A stretch of DNA of 7,423 nucleotides from Flectobacillus sp. GTDB lineage: Bacteria > Bacteroidota > Bacteroidia > Cytophagales > Spirosomataceae. Made by a program: the position numbers and the translations under genes. Under the pieces are notes generated by a model. It was not told where the DNA came from, did no database searches, and saw only the letters and a list, made by a program, of their open reading frames with translations. Location: positions 1 through 7,423 of the forward strand of contig JARXAV010000194.1 of the NCBI GenBank assembly GCA_029865665.1, in the 5' to 3' direction. Shown here piece by piece: positions 1-5,815 of this stretch (position 1 is the stretch's first letter; each line of letters begins with the position of its first letter).

Positions 1-3000
1 GGGTAGTGGAACTTGTTCGTCGAATTCTGTGAGCAGTGCAGGAGCTACGTTAGTGGTCAACAGTCCAGCCGATATTACGACTGCCCCCTTATTGAGTTAT
101 AACAAATGTGAAGGGGACGAATTGGTTTTATCAGTTGTAGCAACAGGCACTCCGGCTCCCACTTATCAATGGCAAAGAGGGGGTATTAATTTAGTAGGAG
201 AAACAGGTTCAAGCCTGACGTTGTCAGACATGACTCCTTCGGATGCAGGAACATACAGCGTAACGGCAAGTAATTCTTGTGGTGATGATACTTATGGTTC
301 AATTGTAGTAAGTGTAAACCCCAAACCTGTTATTGTAACCGCTCCAGAACTAGCGACCAAATGTGCAGGAGAAACTCAGACCTTTACCGTATCAGCTACT
401 AATGCAGGAAGTTATCAATGGTATAAAGATAATGTTGCTCTGAGCGATGGAGCATCTGGCGGAGGTAGTACCATTACTGGCTCAACAAGTTCGAGTTTAA
501 CGATTAGTAATTTATGTGCTACTTGTAACCCTGGTGTCTATCATGTGGTGATTACAGGCAGTGGACCTTGTTCGTCGAATTCTGTGAGCAGTGCGGGTGC
601 TACTTTGACTGTGAATGAAGCTCCTAAACTTTTTTCTTCTGCTGCGACAAGCTATGCAAAATGTGAAGGGGATGAATTACTTATTTCAACAACTGTAACA
701 GGTAATCCAGCTCCGACTTTTCAGTGGAAAAAGGCAAGCGTCGATATGTTTGGACAAACTACCTCAACATTAACACTATCAAGATTGAATTCTTCGGCAA
801 CAGGAAGCTATACCCTAGTGGCAACAAATTCATGTGGAAGCGATAGTTATGGACCGTTTGATTTAGTGGTTAATCTCAAGCCTGTCATAACCCTTCAACC
901 GTCTGATGTAACACTTTGTGCTGGACTGACTCAACTATTTGCTGTAAATGCTGATAATGCGGGTTCTTATCAATGGTATTTCAATAATGCTGTTATTGCG
1001 GGTCAAACAAAGTCTTCAGCTTCTATTGACGCTTCTCAGACAAGTGTTGGTAGCTACAAGGTGGTGGTTTCGGGTATGGGTGCGTGTAAAAATGAAGCGG
1101 TCACATCTAATAGTGTTTATATGGCTGTTAATGATCCAATCACTATTGTACAACAACCGAAGAGTCAGCGAATTTGTGAGAATGAAAGCGTATTATTTAC
1201 AATACAGGCATCAGGAACTAAGCCTGCTTATCAGTGGTATAAAGATAACACTCCGATTATTGGAGCTACCGAATCGTATTACGGTATGGGAACCTTAAAT
1301 CCATCAAACGCAGGTAATTACAAGGTTGAAATTAAAGGGACTTGTTCGGTAGCTGGCATTACTAGTCAGGATGCTGTCTTAACTGTCACAAGTATTAAAG
1401 CTCCTGTTATTTCAAGCAATAAACCAGATGGAATGTGTGTAGGACAATCGACTACGTTGACAGCAACTGCTTGTGCTGGTACTGTGCATTGGTATAGTGA
1501 TGGTAATGAGGTGGCAACAGGTTTAACTTATACGACTACAAGCACAAATACATTTACTGCCCGTTGTGAAGAACTTGGATGTTATTCATTGACTACCAGT
1601 AATGCCATCAAACCTGTACAACTTTCAAATATTGTTTATAAGGCTAATAAACAGCAAGTTACTTGTTTTGGAGGCTCAGATGGCACAATTGAACTTGTCC
1701 CTTCTGGTTCATTTGGTTCGGAATATGCAGTTAGCTGGCAGTCTCTGACAAGTGGCTTATTGAAAGTAACAGATTTGAAGGCGGGAGATTATACTTTTAC
1801 GATTAAAGATAAAGCAGGATGTTCGGTCACAGGTACTGAAACTATCACGCAGGCAAGTAAACCAAGTGCAAGTATTAAAAGTACAGACATTACCTGTTTC
1901 AATGCTGGGGATGGTAAAATTACATTGACTGCTGGTAGCGATTATGGTAATTTTAGTTACATCCTCAATCAGAATACTGGAGTTCCTTTCCAGACAGCTT
2001 CTACTCATGGCATTACCAACTTACTGAAAGGTTCTTACAGTATAAAAGTAGTAGATACTAAGGGCTGCGAAGTGTTGCCAGTAACCGAGGTGAAAATCAA
2101 TGAACCCACGCCACTGAGTTTAGCTGCTGCTACGGCAATCAATCCGAAGGGGGCTACAACAAAAGACGGTTCGGTGTCTATTGGTATTACAGGAGGAACA
2201 AAGCCTTACTCAGTAGCATGGTTTGATGCAACAGGTATTTCTTTAACTACTAATATAGCCACTGATTCTAGCAGTAGTAAAATTACGTTGCTTGATGGTG
2301 GAACTTATAAGGTAGTAGTGACAGATAAAAATTTATGTCAGCAAACTACTACTAGTACCCTTCTTACACCTGCCCCAATTACGATTACGGCTAAGGTTGA
2401 TTCAATAAGTTGCTTTGGTAAAACAGATGGTAAACTCACGATTAGTTTATCAGGTGGCGTGATGTTTGATAAAACGCCAGCCTATCTCACTGCATGGAAA
2501 AGAACAAACTTGAATGGCACTGTTGATGTGTTAGACGCTAATGCAACCACATTGTCAGGTTTGTCACAGGGTACATATACTGTAACGGTGATAGATGTTA
2601 ACGGGATTTCGGCTAACGCCGTTTTCACATTGAAAGAGCCTAGTTTATTAAAAGCTACTGTCAGTAAGATTGCTGCTAACTATTGTGCCTCTTCTCCAAA
2701 AGGTGAAATAACGCTCATTGCAGAAGGAGGACGAATGCCATACAATATTAAGTTAGGTAATACTAATATGACATCATTGATTGCCTCTCAATTAAGTGCA
2801 GGGTCTTATACGATTACGGTAGTTGATAATGCAGGATGTACGATTTCTACACAAGCTGTTGTACCAGATAGTGCTAGTGCTTTTTCACTTGGTGTTAGTT
2901 ACGAACAAGCTACATGTTTTGGTCGTTGCGATGCAAAACTCTTTTCTAAAGTGGTAGGAGGTTTTGCTCCATATCAATATAATTGGACAAATGTAAACGC

Positions 3001-3892
3001 TACAGTTGCCAATCCAATTGGTGTTTGTGGAGAAGGAACAACTAGCTTAGAGGTGAAAGATGCTAAAGGTTGTGTACTTAAATCGCAGACGCTTACCCTC
3101 ACTAGTCCATCTCCAAGAGTATTAGGTTTGGCTCCAGAGAAGGAGGTTTGTCCAACCCAAACATTCGATTTAACGGCAATCTCACTAACATGGGCAAAAA
3201 CGTTTGTCTGGACACTCCCTAACGGTAAAACAAAAACGGGAGTAAGCATTCAAGCCGATACCATAGGAGTATATAAATTGACCGCCTTGGATGAAAATAG
3301 TTGTGGGGGACAACAAGTAATTACGGTTGTTCCGAATAAAAATGTCAGTGTACTATTTACCATTCCTAGCAAAGTGCCTGTCAATAAGGAAGTGATTGCG
3401 GTTGATTTTAGTTCGCCCAATCCAACCAATATCAAATGGGTATTCCCAACAAGTGTAAGTTTGGTGAGTCAGGATACAGAAAAAACGAAATTTAAGTTTT
3501 CTCAGATTGGATTCTTCACTATCAAAGAGTTAGCAACAATCAATAATTGTGAATATCCATTATCTAAGGTAGTGGAGGTTGTTGACAAACTGGAGGATAA
3601 GAATTTTCCAGCCACTCTTAACTACGTAAAACCCGCAGATTTTGTCATTTTAGGTAATCCGACTGGAAATAATTACGTAACACTGCAAATTGATAATGAA
3701 GCTAATGAGGCATTTACAATTTCAGTAAGTTCGATTACTGATAGTAAAGCCTTGGTAGAGAAATCATTTGAGGGCGATGCGAATCAGACTATTACCATTC
3801 CACTCCCTACTGGGCGTAATGATTATCAGTACATTGTGACGCTGATAACTCCAACTGTTAAAACATCAAAGAAATTATTAGTATTCAGATAA
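1..3892 (+). CDS. Giant T9SS-secreted surface adhesin with Ig-like and SprB repeats (5' partial)
   Basis: The frame is open from base 2 to the TAA at 3890-3892 and gives 1296 residues; the N-terminus and any signal peptide lie upstream. Counting residue 1 at base 2, the order is: tail of an Ig-like domain (1-20), six Ig-like domains (21-543), six SprB-like repeats (544-1040), an Ig/PKD-like module (1041-1113), a PKD-like module (1114-1199) and a C-terminal domain (1200-1296) with GNPTGN at 1218-1223 and the ending KKLLVFR. Ig-like domains carry YQWYKDN-type C-strands and AGxY-type F-strands. SprB-like repeats start near TCFGGSDG and end in DKAGCS-type turns. In characterised relatives such as SprB of Flavobacterium johnsoniae, proteins of this kind are long surface adhesins exported by T9SS, some used in gliding. 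A role in adhesion or surface motility is inferred. No catalytic domain is visible. Both neighbours downstream are also envelope proteins. Confidence 0.88.
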   Translation, partial: GSGTCSSNSVSSAGATLVVNSPADITTAPLLSYNKCEGDELVLSVVATGTPAPTYQWQRGGINLVGETGSSLTLSDMTPSDAGTYSVTASNSCGDDTYGSIVVSVNPKPVIVTAPELATKCAGETQTFTVSATNAGSYQWYKDNVALSDGASGGGSTITGSTSSSLTISNLCATCNPGVYHVVITGSGPCSSNSVSSAGATLTVNEAPKLFSSAATSYAKCEGDELLISTTVTGNPAPTFQWKKASVDMFGQTTSTLTLSRLNSSATGSYTLVATNSCGSDSYGPFDLVVNLKPVITLQPSDVTLCAGLTQLFAVNADNAGSYQWYFNNAVIAGQTKSSASIDASQTSVGSYKVVVSGMGACKNEAVTSNSVYMAVNDPITIVQQPKSQRICENESVLFTIQASGTKPAYQWYKDNTPIIGATESYYGMGTLNPSNAGNYKVEIKGTCSVAGITSQDAVLTVTSIKAPVISSNKPDGMCVGQSTTLTATACAGTVHWYSDGNEVATGLTYTTTSTNTFTARCEELGCYSLTTSNAIKPVQLSNIVYKANKQQVTCFGGSDGTIELVPSGSFGSEYAVSWQSLTSGLLKVTDLKAGDYTFTIKDKAGCSVTGTETITQASKPSASIKSTDITCFNAGDGKITLTAGSDYGNFSYILNQNTGVPFQTASTHGITNLLKGSYSIKVVDTKGCEVLPVTEVKINEPTPLSLAAATAINPKGATTKDGSVSIGITGGTKPYSVAWFDATGISLTTNIATDSSSSKITLLDGGTYKVVVTDKNLCQQTTTSTLLTPAPITITAKVDSISCFGKTDGKLTISLSGGVMFDKTPAYLTAWKRTNLNGTVDVLDANATTLSGLSQGTYTVTVIDVNGISANAVFTLKEPSLLKATVSKIAANYCASSPKGEITLIAEGGRMPYNIKLGNTNMTSLIASQLSAGSYTITVVDNAGCTISTQAVVPDSASAFSLGVSYEQATCFGRCDAKLFSKVVGGFAPYQYNWTNVNATVANPIGVCGEGTTSLEVKDAKGCVLKSQTLTLTSPSPRVLGLAPEKEVCPTQTFDLTAISLTWAKTFVWTLPNGKTKTGVSIQADTIGVYKLTALDENSCGGQQVITVVPNKNVSVLFTIPSKVPVNKEVIAVDFSSPNPTNIKWVFPTSVSLVSQDTEKTKFKFSQIGFFTIKELATINNCEYPLSKVVEVVDKLEDKNFPATLNYVKPADFVILGNPTGNNYVTLQIDNEANEAFTISVSSITDSKALVEKSFEGDANQTITIPLPTGRNDYQYIVTLITPTVKTSKKLLVFR
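12..39 (+). repeat. Perfect 28-base direct repeat, copy 1
   Basis: Bases 12-39 are identical to 567-594. With one mismatch (base 11 against 566) the match extends back to base 5 (560). It encodes CSSNSVSSA, the loop and last strands of the even-numbered Ig domain. The flanking parts of the module have clearly diverged at the DNA level. Confidence 0.9.
62..1132 (+). repeat. Two-domain Ig module duplicated with a 555-base period
   Basis: Ig domains 1+2 (62-616) and 3+4 (617-1132) align as pairs: domain 1 resembles domain 3 and domain 2 resembles domain 4. Several landmarks recur exactly 555 bases (185 codons) apart: the bases around 12 and 567, the codons for KCEGDEL around 105 and 660, and the NAGSYQWY codons starting at 401 and 956. 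The partial domain at the window start matches the end of domain 2 at the same offset, so at least one more copy of the pair lies upstream. The second copy is 13 codons shorter because domain 4 lacks the Gly/Ser-rich insert of domain 2. Confidence 0.8.
567..594 (+). repeat. Perfect 28-base direct repeat, copy 2
   Basis: This is the second copy of the 28-base identical block, 555 bases after the first and in the same frame, at the end of Ig domain 2. Confidence 0.9.
1631..3121 (+). other. Array of six SprB-like repeats
   Basis: These are protein repeats inside the first gene, at about 1631-1858, 1859-2116, 2117-2380, 2381-2647, 2648-2887 and 2888-3121 (76-89 codons each). The best copies show the SprB-repeat pattern: TCF..GDG or TCFGGSDG at the start, a central Gly-rich strand such as GGTKPYSVAW, a late GxYxxxVxD strand (AGDYTFTIKD, KGSYSIKVVD, GGTYKVVVTD, QGTYTVTVID, AGSYTITVVD), a GC turn, and a closing Pro-rich linker. 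Repeats 1, 2 and 5 have the usual Cys pair. Repeat 3 lacks the first Cys, repeat 4 lacks the second, and repeat 6 has two extra Cys (CFGRCD and VCGEG). The family is named after the F. johnsoniae gliding adhesin SprB; a stalk or adhesive role is expected. Confidence 0.8.
3122..3598 (+). other. Two Ig/PKD-like modules before the C-terminal domain
   Basis: Residues 1041-1113 begin with KEVCPTQTFDLTA, have a WTLPNGKTKTG strand-turn-strand and end with GVYKLTALDENSCGG, which fits an Ig-like or PKD-like beta-sandwich with one Cys pair. Residues 1114-1199 (VLFTIPSKVPVN ... IKWVFPTSVSL ... FSQIGFFTIKELATINNCE) look like a PKD-like fold: the IKWVFP strand takes the place of the WDFGDG motif, and the late strand resembles the PKD pattern G.YTV.L.....C. 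Assignment rests on strand pattern only. Confidence 0.55.
3599..3889 (+). other. Divergent T9SS type A C-terminal sorting domain
   Basis: The last ~97 residues follow the layout of T9SS type A sorting domains: an NPTGNN motif (residues 1219-1224) where the family has PNP followed by T/K and G; a strand-rich middle with a VSSITDSKALVEKSF stretch in place of the usual V.D..G..V; a Q-I-I-L-containing strand (QTITIPLPTG); a YIVTLITP strand corresponding to YiV.V; and a basic end KKLLVFR. In known T9SS cargo this domain directs passage through the outer membrane and is usually cut off as the protein is attached to the surface. The first Pro of PNP is replaced by Gly, so it is somewhat atypical. 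Confidence 0.7.
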
Positions 3893-3934
3893 TACAGAAA
3901 CGTAAAATTGGATTAAACTCCGTGGAATTTACAG

Positions 3935-3958
3935 ACTCAGTAGCCTCGGCTACTGAGT
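3935..3958 (+). terminator. Perfect 10-bp hairpin in the gap between adhesin and barrel genes
   Basis: ACTCAGTAGC at 3935-3944 and GCTACTGAGT at 3949-3958 are exact inverse complements around a CTCG loop. It lies 42 bases after the adhesin stop and 18 bases before the barrel ATG. The stem is strong, but only a weak T-run (TTATTC) follows, so full termination is uncertain. It could be a leaky terminator that lowers expression of the downstream genes, or an RNA-processing or stability element. No clear Bacteroidota promoter (TTTG, spacer, TAnnTTTG) is visible between the hairpin and the next gene, which favours partial read-through. Confidence 0.55.
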
Positions 3959-3976
3959 TATTCAAAATAGATAAAT

Positions 3977-4063
3977 ATGAAAAAATATTTTACACACATC
4001 CGAAAAAAACGTTTTGACATACTGATAATGCTACTCTTCTTGAGTTCGCAGTGTGTTTATGCT
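3977..4063 (+). other. Signal peptide of the beta-barrel protein
   Basis: Residues 1-29: basic n-region with seven Lys/Arg, hydrophobic core at about 15-23, and a V-Y-A site before Gln30. The Gln at +1 is frequent in Bacteroidota signal-peptidase I substrates. A Cys at residue 26 sits in SSQCVYA, where a lipobox would need small residues before it; Gln at -1 argues against lipoprotein processing. Confidence 0.8.
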
Positions 4064-5707
4064 CAGAGCTTTGATGTTGAAAATTTGCTGAAAGCCAAGC
4101 CTCTAGTTGTTTCTGGTGGATTTAATGCAAATGGGGTATTCAGTAATGGGTTAAGTAATACGAATGCACCCTTTGATTATTTTTTATCAGGCAGGCTTAA
4201 CTTCAGCGTGTATGGTATCGTAAATGTGCCAGTTACTTTTAACTATTCCAGTCGTAAAATCACCTTTTCTCAAGGCTATACTTTTAATCAATTAAGTATT
4301 AATCCCACCTATAAATGGGTAACAGCCTATATCGGAACGAATGCGATGACCTTTTCGCCGTATTCCCTTAATGGGCATCAGTTTGTTGGAGGAGGAGTGG
4401 AGCTTTCGCCCAATAAATGGAAAGTGAAAGCAATGTATGGCCGTCTCATCAGAGGACAATTTGAAGACACACTCGTGACTGGCCCCACGTATAATAGGAT
4501 TGGCTATGGCTATCAAGTGCAGTATAACCCAGGTGCTTATACGCTCGGGCTTACGATGTTTAAGGGTTTTGACCAAATGGAATCACTACCCGAATTAAAA
4601 CGTACTTTCAAAGGTAATATCATTGAGGCTCGTGATAACACAGTAGTTGGCTTAACCTTCGGAACTACCTTGTTTCACAAATTACAGTTCAATATCGAAT
4701 ATTCGAATAGTGTATTAAGTAAAGATCAATCGTCCAAATATGCCTCAGTTCCCATTAGATCCTTGGCAGGCTTATTTCATAATAGTAATGCTACCACTGA
4801 ATCATACAATGCTTTCAAGACACAGTTGAATTACAACATTCAACGTAGTAAAACGATTCTCGGAATTGCCTACGAACGTGTTGACCCTAATTACACTACC
4901 CTCGGCGGCTATTATTTTGTCAATGACATCGCTAATTATACCTTCAATATTACCCAGGTTTTGTTTAACGATAAACTAAGCATTAATGGAAATGTAGGTA
5001 TTCAGGAAGATGACCTTAATCATACAAAAGCGAACCAACAAAGTAGAACAATTGCCTCTGTTAATACTAGCTGGAATGTGAATAAGGATTTGTCGATGGG
5101 CTTTAATTTTTCAAATTTTCAGTCTTATCGCTTCTTGAATGATACCTATACCAAACTGACAAGGGTGCAAGGAGTGCCGATTGATACACTTAACTATGCC
5201 TTGATTTCGCAGACCTACGGATATAATCTTAACAAGCGATTTAAGCAAACCGATACGCAACAAAGCAGCATTAACTTAAATGCTAATTATTTAGTGTCAG
5301 CCAGTAAAACAGGAAATAAGATAGATGAAAATGCACAGACCAATATTCTAAATACGAATCTAAACTACGCTATTAGTTATCCTAAGCGTGCTTTGGGACT
5401 CAATATGGGGGTGTCGTATTTTGGTAATCAGCTCTATACAGGTACGTTACAAGGTTTTGGCCCGACATTAGGCATACAAAAAACGTTTGTAAAAAAGGTT
5501 AATACGAGCCTAATTCTTGCCGTGCTGAGTACCCGAAATGAAATGAAAGATCCAACTCAGTCAACGAGTTTTTCAGTATTAAATGCTAGTGTAGCTGCAA
5601 ACTATTCTCCAGCAAAAGGACATAGTCTAAGTTTTAATACGAGTATGGTTAAAAATATGACGGCTACTTTCTTAAATGGAAATATAAGCTACTCTTATTC
5701 ATTCTAA
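3977..5707 (+). CDS. Outer-membrane beta-barrel protein, function unknown
   Basis: A 576-residue protein. ATG at 3977 is the obvious start: it opens a basic n-region (MKKYFTHIRKKRF) followed by a hydrophobic core (ILIMLLFLSS) and a VYA|QSF cleavage site after residue 29. The mature part has no other hydrophobic helix. It consists of many short amphipathic strands with alternating aromatic residues (for example INGNVGIQEDD, GMGFN-like strands, LNLNANYLVS) and ends in SYSYSF, with the terminal Phe typical of BAM-inserted barrels. The strand-rich body suggests a large barrel; I have not counted strands. Residues 88-160 form a distinctive block (FNYSSRKITFSQ, NPTYKWVTAYIG, FSPYSLNGHQFVGGGVEL, AMYGRLIRG). 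No TonB box, plug domain or OmpA peptidoglycan-binding domain is seen. It sits between an adhesin and a TANFOR protein, 18 bases before the latter, so a role in exporting, anchoring or displaying one of them is inferred. Confidence 0.85.
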   Translation: MKKYFTHIRKKRFDILIMLLFLSSQCVYAQSFDVENLLKAKPLVVSGGFNANGVFSNGLSNTNAPFDYFLSGRLNFSVYGIVNVPVTFNYSSRKITFSQGYTFNQLSINPTYKWVTAYIGTNAMTFSPYSLNGHQFVGGGVELSPNKWKVKAMYGRLIRGQFEDTLVTGPTYNRIGYGYQVQYNPGAYTLGLTMFKGFDQMESLPELKRTFKGNIIEARDNTVVGLTFGTTLFHKLQFNIEYSNSVLSKDQSSKYASVPIRSLAGLFHNSNATTESYNAFKTQLNYNIQRSKTILGIAYERVDPNYTTLGGYYFVNDIANYTFNITQVLFNDKLSINGNVGIQEDDLNHTKANQQSRTIASVNTSWNVNKDLSMGFNFSNFQSYRFLNDTYTKLTRVQGVPIDTLNYALISQTYGYNLNKRFKQTDTQQSSINLNANYLVSASKTGNKIDENAQTNILNTNLNYAISYPKRALGLNMGVSYFGNQLYTGTLQGFGPTLGIQKTFVKKVNTSLILAVLSTRNEMKDPTQSTSFSVLNASVAANYSPAKGHSLSFNTSMVKNMTATFLNGNISYSYSF

Positions 5708-5725
5708 TCTTAATATACTAACGAT
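5708..5725 (+). other. Short 18-base intergenic gap, probable co-transcription
   Basis: The AT-rich gap holds no hairpin, promoter or Shine-Dalgarno sequence, so the barrel and TANFOR genes are most likely one transcription unit. Confidence 0.6.
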
Positions 5726-5815
5726 ATGGCAACAATTAGCCAACTCTTATTCAAGATGTTAAAGAAAAATTTAGCAATATTACTGCTTCTGTTCGGCTAC
5801 TTTCAGGTCGCTGCA
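5726..5815 (+). other. Signal peptide of the TANFOR protein, with two possible starts
   Basis: Starting at 5726 the peptide is MATISQLLFK followed by MLKKNLAILLLLFGYFQVAA, cut before Gln31. Starting at the in-frame ATG at 5756 it is a compact 20-residue signal with a classical KK n-region. Neither ATG has a Shine-Dalgarno sequence, so the DNA does not decide; the later start has the more usual signal-peptide shape, the earlier one the more usual operon spacing. Confidence 0.65.

Larger units (their letters stand above)
2..1630 (+). other. Tandem bacterial Ig-like domain array
   Basis: These are protein domains inside the first gene. After the tail of one domain (2-61), six units follow at about 62-319, 320-616, 617-874, 875-1132, 1133-1390 and 1391-1630. 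The first, third, fourth and fifth are each 86 codons; the second is 99 codons because of a Gly/Ser-rich insert around 448-500; the sixth is shorter and more divergent. Typical marks are a Cys just before strand B (KCEGDE, KCAGET, LCAGLT, ICENES), a YQW or FQW motif in strand C, and an AGTY, GVY or GSY motif in strand F followed by a second Cys, as in SNSCG. Domains of this style form rigid rods in Bacteroidota surface proteins, so a stalk or ligand-binding role is likely. Confidence 0.8.

Noticed and set aside
29..31. GTG as the start codon of the first gene
   Set aside because: The frame stays open upstream to the window edge and encodes the end of another Ig-like domain, so this codon is an internal Val.
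948..1298. 116-codon plus-strand open frame inside the adhesin
   Set aside because: It overlaps the clear Ig-domain frame, shows no domain pattern and is a shadow in another frame.
62..1390. CRISPR array or mobile-element explanation for the repeats
   Set aside because: The repeats are long, in frame and match Ig-domain boundaries, with no short repeat-spacer pattern, transposase or terminal inverted repeats.
1757..2008. Minus-strand open frame, and similar ones at 2974-3249, 3250-3435, 4292-4576 and 6212-6451
   Set aside because: All are antisense to well-supported genes and have no recognisable domain or credible signal.
3903..3910. TAAAATTG as a Bacteroidota -7 element (TAnnTTTG)
   Set aside because: It has one mismatch, no TTTG element at a suitable distance upstream, and lies before the hairpin, so it is not convincing.
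3977..5707. TonB-dependent receptor for the barrel
   Set aside because: No plug domain or TonB box is visible after the signal peptide, and 576 residues is short for that family.
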